From: Anaerolineaceae bacterium
GTDB taxonomy: Bacteria; Planctomycetota; Phycisphaerae; FEN-1346; JAACEH01
Reading direction: 5' to 3'
Length of the DNA stretch: 5,092 nt
Assembly (NCBI GenBank): GCA_011682595.1
Contig: JAACEH010000196.1
Span: 1 to 5,092, forward strand
The notes under the pieces are model-generated. The model ran no database searches and was not told where the DNA came from. It saw nothing but the letters and a program-made list of their open reading frames with translations. Positions 1 through 5,092 of this stretch are shown piece by piece. The stretch's first letter is position 1. Each line of letters starts with the position of its first letter. The translations under genes were made by a program, and so were the position numbers.

Positions 1-969
1 GGACATTCCGGGGGCGGCAAGGCCGTAGCGCTGCGCCTTGCGCTGATCGTCGCCCTGTTTGTGATGATGGGTGTCGCCATCGCCTACGCCATGCCGTGGG
101 CCGCCCGGATGATGAGCCAGCAGCCACAGAAAACCGAGCCGGCAGAGGAGAAGCCAGCCGAGGAGAAGCCCGAGGGCCGGCAGCCGGCCGAGGCGAGGGA
201 GGTGGTGGAGCTTCCCAGCCTGAAGAAGATCGAGATCGACTGGCGGAAGGCCGAGGCCTACCTGAGCGACGTCAAGGACGGCACCTACGGGATCATCGAG
301 TCGGGGTCGCTGTGGTTGCTGAAGCAGGCCCGCGACCTGCCGAGGGAATTGTTCGCGCCCGATCCGAAGGACAAGGAGGTTTCGTACCGCAACCTCCTGG
401 AAGGGCCGGTGCTGTATCGCGGCAAGCCGGTGACGGTCAGCGGCACTGTGGGCCGCGTGTCGGAGTTTCCCGTCGACATAGAGGAACTGCCGAGCGTCGA
501 GACGATGTGGGTCGTCGAGATCTTCCAGCCCAGCAAGGGACAGCAGGCCTGGGTGTGCACGCTCCTGGTATCCGAAGACCCGGGCGATCTGAAGATTGGC
601 CAAAGCGAAGTCCGCATGAAAGGCTATTTTTACAAGCTGCGCAGCTACGAGGTCGAGGACGAGAAAGAAGACGTCTGGATTCACCAGTGCCCCGTCGTCG
701 TCGGACGGTATGTCGAGGTGGTCACGAAACAGACTGGGGCGACTCCCGCGGGGTCGCTGCTCGGGTCGCGGGAAACGGTGCTGATCATCGCAACCGTGGT
801 CGGCCTCTTGGTGCTGATGCTTATCGTGCTGTTGTTCATCCGCCGTTTCACTGCCCGCCGCGTCACGCGGCCGCAGCGCGAACTGACGCCCGGCGAACTC
901 CAGCAGCGGCGGGAGTTCCTCAATCATTATGCTCCTGGCACAAGGCCCGGGCAACCACCGGATCGGTAG
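1..969 (+). CDS. Unrecognised protein with two membrane segments and a soluble central domain (5' partial)
   Basis: I do not recognise this family. The frame is open from the first base, giving 322 visible residues. GTG/ATG codons at 61-69 fall inside a hydrophobic stretch (about residues 8-31) preceded by Lys7 and Arg12, so the true start is probably upstream. A low-complexity Glu/Pro/Lys linker follows (about 40-65) and includes AEEKP twice in tandem at 142-171. The central domain (about 75-240) contains GKPVTVSG at 141-148, an aromatic, valine-rich strand around Cys186, and CPVVVGRYVEV from Cys230; this beta-rich pattern could be an OB-like barrel, which is inference. A second membrane helix spans about 259-280 and is followed by an Arg-rich tail. 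Positive charges suggest both ends are cytoplasmic and the central domain faces outward. The stop at 967-969 lies 6 bp before the aroB ATG, implying co-transcription and possibly translational coupling. Being a gene is well supported; function is unknown. Confidence 0.8.
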   Translation, partial: GHSGGGKAVALRLALIVALFVMMGVAIAYAMPWAARMMSQQPQKTEPAEEKPAEEKPEGRQPAEAREVVELPSLKKIEIDWRKAEAYLSDVKDGTYGIIESGSLWLLKQARDLPRELFAPDPKDKEVSYRNLLEGPVLYRGKPVTVSGTVGRVSEFPVDIEELPSVETMWVVEIFQPSKGQQAWVCTLLVSEDPGDLKIGQSEVRMKGYFYKLRSYEVEDEKEDVWIHQCPVVVGRYVEVVTKQTGATPAGSLLGSRETVLIIATVVGLLVLMLIVLLFIRRFTARRVTRPQRELTPGELQQRREFLNHYAPGTRPGQPPDR

Positions 970-973
970 GTGA
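968..973 (+). promoter_or_regulatory. aroB ribosome binding site
   Basis: AGGTGA is complementary to the UCACCU of the 16S rRNA 3' end and sits at a normal distance from the ATG at 976. It overlaps the stop codon of the preceding gene, which fits coupled translation. It favours ATG 976 over the in-frame GTG at 970, which has no good Shine-Dalgarno upstream. Confidence 0.6.
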
Positions 974-975
974 AC

Positions 976-2064
976 ATGCAAACCGTCAATGTCGCCCTGG
1001 GCGATCGTTCGTACGATATTCTCGTGGGCCGCGGCCTGTTGCGGGAAGCGGGGCGGCTCGTGTCGCATCTCTTTTCGCCGCGCCGCGTGCTGGTGGTCAG
1101 TGACAGTCGCGTGGCCGACCTGTACATGAAGCCGCTGGAATCGTCGCTTGTGGAGGCCGGGTTCACGGTTTCGACGGCGGTGGTGCCCGAGGGCGAGCAA
1201 TCGAAGTCCGGCGAGCAGCTCTTTGAGCTGTACGAGGCCTGTTTTGCGGCCAACCTGGAACGCCGCTCGTTGGTCGTCGCCCTGGGCGGCGGCGTGGTCG
1301 GCGACCTGGCCGGCTACCTGGCGGCCAGCTACCTCCGCGGACTGGCCTTCATCCAGGTGCCGACCACGCTCCTGAGCCAGGTTGACTCCAGCGTTGGCGG
1401 CAAGACGGGCATCAATCTCCCGAACGGAAAGAACCTGGTCGGCGCGTTTCACCAGCCGTCGCTGGTCCTGGCCGACATCGAGACGCTGTCTTCGCTCGAC
1501 CGGCGGCAAATGGCCACCGGGCTGGCCGAGGTGGTCAAGCACGGAATGATTCGCGACGCGGCCCTGCTGACCCGCCTGGAGGCCGAGGCCGACAAGCTCG
1601 TGGCCGGCGACCTGGACGTCCTTGAGGAGGTGGTCGCGCGGAACTGCCGGATCAAGGCCGAGGTGGTCGCCTCCGACGAACTGGAGGCGGGGTTGCGGGC
1701 TATTCTGAACTACGGCCACACGATCGGTCACGCCATCGAGAGCGTGGCCTCCTACGGCGTCTACACGCACGGCGAGGCGGTGGCCCTGGGCATGAACGGC
1801 GAGGCCCTGATCGCCAGAGGCCGCGGTCTGATCGACGAGGCGGTTCACTCTCGCCAGCAGGGGCTTCTGGAAAGGATCGGCCTGCCCGGCAAGCTGCGCG
1901 AACCGCTCGGGGTCGACCGACTGCTGGAGGCCATGCGGCACGACAAGAAGGTCCGCGCCGGGCGGCTCAGGTTCGTGTTGCCCGAGGCGATCGGTCGGGT
2001 GAAGATTGCCGACGACGTGACGGAGGCCGAGTTGCGCGAGGCGCTGGACCACCTGCAACCGTAG
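976..2064 (+). CDS. aroB: 3-dehydroquinate synthase
   Basis: AroB is the second enzyme of the shikimate pathway. In the cytoplasm it converts 3-deoxy-D-arabino-heptulosonate 7-phosphate to 3-dehydroquinate and phosphate, using NAD+ and a divalent metal (Zn or Co). Counting from ATG 976, the sequence shows the NAD-binding GGGVVGD at 104-110 and the conserved block PTTLLSQVDSSVGGKTGIN at 129-147. It also has GLAEVVKHG with metal ligand Glu185, NYGHTIGHA with ligand His248 and conserved His252, and HGEAVALGM with ligand His265. This spacing matches the E. coli ligands (184, 247, 264) almost exactly. The length of 362 aa equals the usual bacterial length, so the gene looks complete and active. 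GTG 970 would add two residues and is the alternative start. The gene follows the unknown membrane protein with almost no gap, so they probably share a transcript. No other aro gene is in the window. Confidence 0.97.
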   Translation: MQTVNVALGDRSYDILVGRGLLREAGRLVSHLFSPRRVLVVSDSRVADLYMKPLESSLVEAGFTVSTAVVPEGEQSKSGEQLFELYEACFAANLERRSLVVALGGGVVGDLAGYLAASYLRGLAFIQVPTTLLSQVDSSVGGKTGINLPNGKNLVGAFHQPSLVLADIETLSSLDRRQMATGLAEVVKHGMIRDAALLTRLEAEADKLVAGDLDVLEEVVARNCRIKAEVVASDELEAGLRAILNYGHTIGHAIESVASYGVYTHGEAVALGMNGEALIARGRGLIDEAVHSRQQGLLERIGLPGKLREPLGVDRLLEAMRHDKKVRAGRLRFVLPEAIGRVKIADDVTEAELREALDHLQP

Positions 2065-2087
2065 TGTTCGTGGTCCAGCTTGCAGGT
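2043..2087 (+). terminator. Stem-loop over the aroB stop codon, possible terminator
   Basis: A perfect 10-bp stem pairs GCTGGACCAC (2043-2052) with GTGGTCCAGC (2070-2079) around a 17-nt loop that contains the aroB stop. A competing 8-bp pairing joins ACCTGCAA (2051-2058) to TTGCAGGT (2080-2087). No T-tract follows, so this is not a classical intrinsic terminator. It might slow transcription or protect the 3' end of the mRNA. The structure is seen; the role is a guess. Confidence 0.3.
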
Positions 2088-2097
2088 TAACACGGGG

Positions 2098-2129
2098 TGC
2101 CACAGTTGCGCCGTCCAGCAACCGTGCCG
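2098..2129. repeat. Imperfect palindrome in the aroB-dprA gap
   Basis: CACAGTTGC (2101-2109) can pair with GCAACCGTG (2118-2126) at 8 of 9 positions, with one A-C mismatch and an 8-nt loop. Weaker pairing continues at the base. It lies only 9 bp upstream of the REPIN. It could be a second dispersed palindromic element or a transcript hairpin; no second copy is in the window. Confidence 0.4.
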
Positions 2130-2134
2130 AGACA

Positions 2135-2199
2135 GTAGGGTGGCTGCTTGCAGCCACCGATTATGACAGAGACCGCGTGGCTGCAAGCAGCCACCCTAC
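2135..2199. repeat. REPIN: two inverted REP-like palindromes with GTAG signature
   Basis: Two 23-bp arms (2135-2157 and 2177-2199) are perfect reverse complements separated by 19 bp. Each arm is itself a palindrome: the left has GGTGGCTGC-TT-GCAGCCACC (2139-2158), the right GTGGCTGC-AA-GCAGCCAC (2177-2194). The left arm begins with GTAG (2135-2138) and the right ends with CTAC (2196-2199). GTAG beside an imperfect hairpin is the known hallmark of REP elements mobilised by REP-associated tyrosine transposases (RAYT/TnpA-REP), and two REPs in inverted orientation make a REPIN. The structure is read directly from sequence. Calling it a dispersed family is inference, since only one pair is in the window and no RAYT gene is visible. 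As RNA it would fold into a long hairpin between aroB and dprA. Confidence 0.75.
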
Positions 2200-2220
2200 A
2201 TGGCTTGCAACCAAGAGACT

Positions 2221-2226
2221 TAGGAG
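2221..2226 (+). promoter_or_regulatory. dprA ribosome binding site
   Basis: TAGGAG lies 11 bp before ATG 2238, slightly longer than ideal. It supports that start over in-frame upstream codons, which fall inside the REPIN. Confidence 0.5.
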
Positions 2227-2237
2227 CAGCTTCGCGA

Positions 2238-3356
2238 ATGGACGACGGGCCTACCCGAGAGTTTCTGCACCTTGCCCTGACGCCCGGGATCGGCGGCGTG
2301 TCGCTGCGGTTGTTGTTGGAACATTTCGGCTCGGCCGGCGCGATTCTGGGGGCGACGGCCGCCCAGATTGCCGAGGTCTCGGGCTTCGGGCACAAGCGGG
2401 CCGGCGACCTGGCCCGGGGCCGGGACAAGGTGGACGTCGGGGCGGAACTGGAGCTGGCCGCCAAGGGCGGCGTGCGCATCGTGCCCTTTGGCGACGCCGA
2501 ATACCCGGTGGCCCTGACCTACCTGGCGGCTCCCCCGGCGGTGCTTTACGTTCGCGGCCGCCTGCTGCCTGAGGACAACCAGGGATTCGGCATCGTGGGC
2601 TCGCGTCGTTGCAGCCTTTACGGTCAGGAGCAGGCCGAGCGTTTTGCGGCGGGACTGGTCGGGGTGAACTTTACGATCGTAAGCGGCCTGGCCCGCGGGA
2701 TCGACATCCGGGCCCACTCAGGTGCGCTGAAGGCGGGCGGGCGGACCATCGCCGCCCTCGGTAACGGTCTGTCGATGGTTTATCCGCCGGAGCACAAGGG
2801 CCGGGCCGAAGAGATCGCCGCCAGTGGGGCGGTCATCAGCGAATTCCCCATGAACGCGCAGCCGACGCCGGAAAACTTTCCTCGCCGCAACCGGATAATA
2901 AGCAGCCTGAGCCTGGGCGTTCTGGTGATCGAGGCCGGCTATCGCAGCGGGGCGCTGATCACGGCCTCCCGCGCCGCCGAGCAGGGCAAGGATGTTTTCG
3001 CCGTGCCGGGCCGCATCGACACGCCGTTTTCGGCCGGCACACACAAGCTCATCCAGGACGGGGCCAAGCTGGTGCATTCTCTGCAGGACATTCTGGACGA
3101 GTACCCCGACCTTCTGCTGGCCCGGGCCGAGGAGACGGGGCAGGGGAGCTTGCCGCTGGGTCCGCTCCTGGCGCCACAGGAGGAAGCCATCCTGGGCGTC
3201 CTGGACGGCGACCCTCTGACGGCCGACGAGATTGCTGGCCGGGCCGAACTGTCCATAGCGGCGGTGGCCGCCAACCTGACTCTGCTGGAACTGAAGCGTC
3301 TTGTTCAATCGCTGCCCGGGCAGCGGTACGCCCGCCGCAAGGCCGGGGCCAGGTGA
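2238..3356 (+). CDS. dprA: DNA-processing protein A (DprA/Smf)
   Basis: DprA binds single-stranded DNA in the cytoplasm, protects it during natural transformation and loads RecA on it; homologues are also common in bacteria not known to be competent. From ATG 2238 the protein is 372 aa, normal for a three-domain DprA. Residues 1-65 form an N-terminal SAM/helix-hairpin-helix-like region (TPGIGGVSL, SGFGHKRA). Residues about 80-285 are the Rossmann-like core with VGSRRCSLYG (120-129), SGLARGID (149-156), ALGNG (173-177), FPRRNRIIS (214-222), RSGAL (236-240), FAVPG (254-258) and the GTHKLIQDGA segment (267-276). Residues about 310-365 resemble the C-terminal winged helix (DprA_WH). The frame stays open back to ATG 2148, but that start would translate through the REPIN and lacks a Shine-Dalgarno, so I reject the 30-residue extension. 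No clear promoter is visible in the short leader. No other competence gene is in the window. Confidence 0.96.
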   Translation: MDDGPTREFLHLALTPGIGGVSLRLLLEHFGSAGAILGATAAQIAEVSGFGHKRAGDLARGRDKVDVGAELELAAKGGVRIVPFGDAEYPVALTYLAAPPAVLYVRGRLLPEDNQGFGIVGSRRCSLYGQEQAERFAAGLVGVNFTIVSGLARGIDIRAHSGALKAGGRTIAALGNGLSMVYPPEHKGRAEEIAASGAVISEFPMNAQPTPENFPRRNRIISSLSLGVLVIEAGYRSGALITASRAAEQGKDVFAVPGRIDTPFSAGTHKLIQDGAKLVHSLQDILDEYPDLLLARAEETGQGSLPLGPLLAPQEEAILGVLDGDPLTADEIAGRAELSIAAVAANLTLLELKRLVQSLPGQRYARRKAGAR

Positions 3357-3401
3357 GCGGGCCGTCAGCTAGCAATTCCTCGGCCGAAAGCGATGTCTTA
3401 C

Positions 3402-3430
3402 TTGCCCGGGCGGCGGGGTGTTGTTAGACT
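3402..3430 (+). promoter_or_regulatory. Candidate sigma70-type promoter for the response regulator
   Basis: TTGCCC (3402-3407) and TAGACT (3425-3430) are separated by 17 bp, each matching 4 of 6 bases of the sigma70 consensus. It lies in the 127-bp gap between dprA and the regulator and would give a leader of about 45 nt. The rest of the gap (3357-3483) holds no clear terminator or RNA gene. Confidence 0.35.
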
Positions 3431-3460
3431 GTCGGCGTGTCGGTTCTGTTGGCACTGTTC

Positions 3461-3468
3461 AAGGGGAG
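3461..3468 (+). promoter_or_regulatory. Possible ribosome binding site of the response regulator
   Basis: AAGGGGAG is purine-rich and Shine-Dalgarno-like but lies 15 bp before ATG 3484, longer than usual. No better start exists close to it in this frame. Confidence 0.35.
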
Positions 3469-3483
3469 AGTCCTGCACGGCCC

Positions 3484-4881
3484 ATGAGACCTGCCTCGAT
3501 ACTCATTGTCGAAGACGAAAAGCTGATCCGTAACACATTGCGCCGGCGGCTGGTTCAAGGCGACCACCGGGTGCAGGAGGCCGAGTGCGGCAAGGAGGCC
3601 CTGCGGCTGGCGGCCGAGGGAGCCTACGAGGTGGTGCTGCTGGACTATCGTCTTCCGGACATTGACGGCATAAATGTGCTCCGCAAGCTGAGGTCGCTTT
3701 TGCCCGACGCGGTGGTCATCATGATGACGGCTTTCTCGAGCGTGAGCGTGGCGGTTGAAGCGATTCGTCTGGGGGCCAGCGATTTCGTCACCAAGCCCTT
3801 CAGCATGGACGAGATAGTCGTTTCGATTGAGAAAGCCCTGGAGGCCCAGCGGCTGCGCGAGGAGGTGACGCGTATCCGCTCGCAGGAAGGGCAGCAGTAC
3901 TCCCTTGACGCGCTGCTTGGCCAGTCGCCGGCTGTTGTGCGGCTGAAGGCGATGATCAAGCGCGTGGCCTCGGTTCCCTCCGGGACGGTTCTGCTGGAAG
4001 GGCCGAGTGGTTCGGGCAAAGACCTGGTAGCCAAGATCATCCATTACAACTCCCCGCGGGCCGACATGCCGTTTGTGAACATCACCTGCACCGCCATTTC
4101 CGAGAATCTGCTGGAGAGCGAGCTTTTCGGCCACGAGCGCGGCGCGTTCACCGACGCCCGGGAGCTTAAGAAGGGGCTGTTCGAGATTGCCGACGGCGGC
4201 ACGATATTCCTGGACGAGATCGGCGACATGCCGGTGCCGCTGCAGGCCAAGTTGCTGCGGTTCCTGGAGGAGCGGGCCTTCCGGCGCGTCGGGGGGACCA
4301 GCGGCCTGAGTGTTGACGTGCGGGTGATTTCAGCTACGAACCGCTCGATTCGCGATCTGATGGCCGACGGGAAGTTCCGCGAGGACCTCTTCTACCGGCT
4401 CAACGGGGTGCCGATTCTGGTTCCGCCGCTGTGCGACCGCCGGGACGACATCGAACCGCTGGCCGCGCACTTCGTGAAGTTGTACAGCGTGCAGTTGCGC
4501 CGCAGTGTCCGCGATCTGACGCCCGAGGCGATCGAGTGCATGAAGGCCTATCACTGGCCGGGCAATGTCCGGGAACTTCGCAACGTGATTGAGCGGGCCG
4601 TGCTGCTGGGTTCCGGCGATCGGATCGGCCCGGAAGACCTGGGCATTGGTGGTGAGCCGATGGGCCGGCAGTCGGCGGCCACTACCCCCGCGGCGGCGCT
4701 GCTCGGGCCCGAGGGTGTTGACCTGCAGGAGGTCGAGCGGCAACTCGTGGCAGAGGCCATGCGGCGAACCGGCGGCAATCAGACTCGGGCGGCCAGGTTG
4801 CTGCACATCAGCCGCGACCAGTTGCGATATCGCCTGGAGAAGTTCGGCCTGATGAGTCGAGGCGTGCGAGCAAAGAAGTGA
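3484..4881 (+). CDS. Sigma54-dependent response regulator, NtrC class
   Basis: This is a 465-aa cytoplasmic transcription activator: a partner histidine kinase would phosphorylate it, and it would then use ATP to open sigma54 promoters. The receiver domain (about 4-118) has acidic residues in IVEDE (8-12), phospho-acceptor Asp54 (LLDYRLPD), Thr82 and Lys104 (TKPF). A charged helical linker follows (about 117-136). The AAA+ domain (about 142-375) has Walker A GPSGSGKD (173-180), the L1-loop motif GAFTDA (220-225) in place of GAFTGA, Walker B IFLDEIGDM with Asp244/Glu245, sensor I ATNR (284-287), FREDLFYRLN (298-307) with likely arginine fingers, and sensor II WPGNVREL (358-365). A Fis-type helix-turn-helix closes it (about 427-457, GGNQTRAARLLHISRDQLRYRL). 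An in-frame GTG at 3418 would add 22 residues, but ATG 3484 gives the usual receiver N-terminus. No kinase is in the window and the target genes cannot be told. The gene converges on the AMMECR1 gene. Confidence 0.95.
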   Translation: MRPASILIVEDEKLIRNTLRRRLVQGDHRVQEAECGKEALRLAAEGAYEVVLLDYRLPDIDGINVLRKLRSLLPDAVVIMMTAFSSVSVAVEAIRLGASDFVTKPFSMDEIVVSIEKALEAQRLREEVTRIRSQEGQQYSLDALLGQSPAVVRLKAMIKRVASVPSGTVLLEGPSGSGKDLVAKIIHYNSPRADMPFVNITCTAISENLLESELFGHERGAFTDARELKKGLFEIADGGTIFLDEIGDMPVPLQAKLLRFLEERAFRRVGGTSGLSVDVRVISATNRSIRDLMADGKFREDLFYRLNGVPILVPPLCDRRDDIEPLAAHFVKLYSVQLRRSVRDLTPEAIECMKAYHWPGNVRELRNVIERAVLLGSGDRIGPEDLGIGGEPMGRQSAATTPAAALLGPEGVDLQEVERQLVAEAMRRTGGNQTRAARLLHISRDQLRYRLEKFGLMSRGVRAKK

Positions 4882-4883
4882 CC

Positions 4884-5092
4884 TCAGCCCCTCTGTCTGA
4901 TGATCTCGGCGGTAAACAGATAGACTTCAGTCTCCGGTTGGCGCCAGGCCTCCGGCGGCAGGCCGGCCTTCCCGCCGCAGCACTGGCTGAGGAACTCCTC
5001 CCTGGACCATCCCGTTTCGGTAGCGACTTGCGGCAGGAAGCAACCGGACTGCAGCCCCCGCTTGATGTAGATGCCGTGTTTGCCCAGTTCCA
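4884..5092 (-). CDS. AMMECR1-domain protein (AmmeMemoRadiSam system protein A), C-terminal part
   Basis: The minus strand is open from the window edge to the TGA at 4884-4886, encoding 68 residues with no start codon of their own, so this is the C-terminal end of a longer gene. The fragment reads GKHGIYIKRGLQSGCFLPQV, then TGWSREEFLSQCC, then GKAGLPPEAW, then EVYLFTAEII. These match the end of the AMMECR1 domain (the G-H-G, G-LPQVA, GW-EEFL and KAGLP--W blocks). The domain is often fused to or encoded near a Memo-like protein and a radical SAM enzyme, together called AmmeMemoRadiSam. The molecular function is not firmly known to me. The hallmark LRGCIG motif and any partners would lie beyond 5092. 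Its stop is 2 bp from that of the convergent response regulator, and no terminator separates them. Confidence 0.85.
   Translation of the reverse strand, partial: ELGKHGIYIKRGLQSGCFLPQVATETGWSREEFLSQCCGGKAGLPPEAWRQPETEVYLFTAEIIRQRG

Noticed and set aside
96..1103. Long open frame (335 codons) on the + strand overlapping the membrane protein and aroB
   Set aside because: It is Arg/Gly/Ala-rich with no domain signature, runs across two real genes in another frame, and is typical of spurious frames in GC-rich DNA.
2065..2237. CRISPR array or small RNA gene in the palindrome-rich gap
   Set aside because: There is only one inverted pair, no regularly spaced direct repeats, and no promoter plus T-tract terminator to define a small RNA.
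2718..3308. Minus-strand open frame of 196 codons inside dprA
   Set aside because: It is antisense to well-conserved DprA motifs and has no recognisable domain; a codon-bias shadow.
3450..3464. TGGCAC upstream of the response regulator as a sigma54 -24 element
   Set aside because: The -24 half matches, but the -12 position reads AAGG instead of TTGC, so the essential GC is missing.
3424..4134. Minus-strand open frame of 236 codons inside the response regulator
   Set aside because: It is fully antisense to the receiver and AAA+ domains, with no recognisable motif; a shadow.
4330..4806. Minus-strand open frame of 158 codons near the 3' end of the response regulator
   Set aside because: It is antisense to the AAA+ and HTH coding region, has no protein signature and no supporting start context.

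Overview
The window is GC-rich bacterial DNA with tightly packed genes. From left to right it holds the 3' part of an unrecognised membrane-anchored protein, aroB (3-dehydroquinate synthase), a palindrome-rich gap, dprA (DNA-processing protein A), a sigma54-type response regulator of the NtrC class and, on the opposite strand at the right edge, the C-terminal end of an AMMECR1-domain protein. The high GC, the orphan NtrC-type regulator, the AMMECR1 protein and a REP-type intergenic element would suit a planctomycete or another GC-rich environmental bacterium. That placement is an inference from overall style, because no rRNA or other marker is present.

Layout. Positions 1-969 (+) encode a protein with a membrane segment at each end and a soluble central domain; its start lies outside the window. 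aroB follows within a few bases and is probably translated from the same transcript. The 173-bp gap 2065-2237 contains three consecutive inverted-repeat structures. The first is a stem-loop over the aroB stop codon, the second an imperfect hairpin, and the third a pair of inverted REP-like palindromes bearing the GTAG signature (a REPIN). dprA starts at 2238, downstream of the REPIN. A 127-bp gap with a plausible sigma70-type promoter precedes the response regulator (3484-4881). That gene converges on the AMMECR1 gene with only 2 bp between the stop codons.

The genes do not form one pathway. AroB serves aromatic amino acid synthesis, DprA loads RecA on incoming single-stranded DNA, the NtrC-class protein activates sigma54 promoters, and the AMMECR1 protein belongs to the widespread but poorly understood AmmeMemoRadiSam group. 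I see no new multi-gene system. The items most worth a second look are the REPIN, the unknown membrane protein coupled to aroB, the GAFTDA variant in the sigma54 activator, and the AMMECR1 fragment, which has no start codon in the window and is easily missed.
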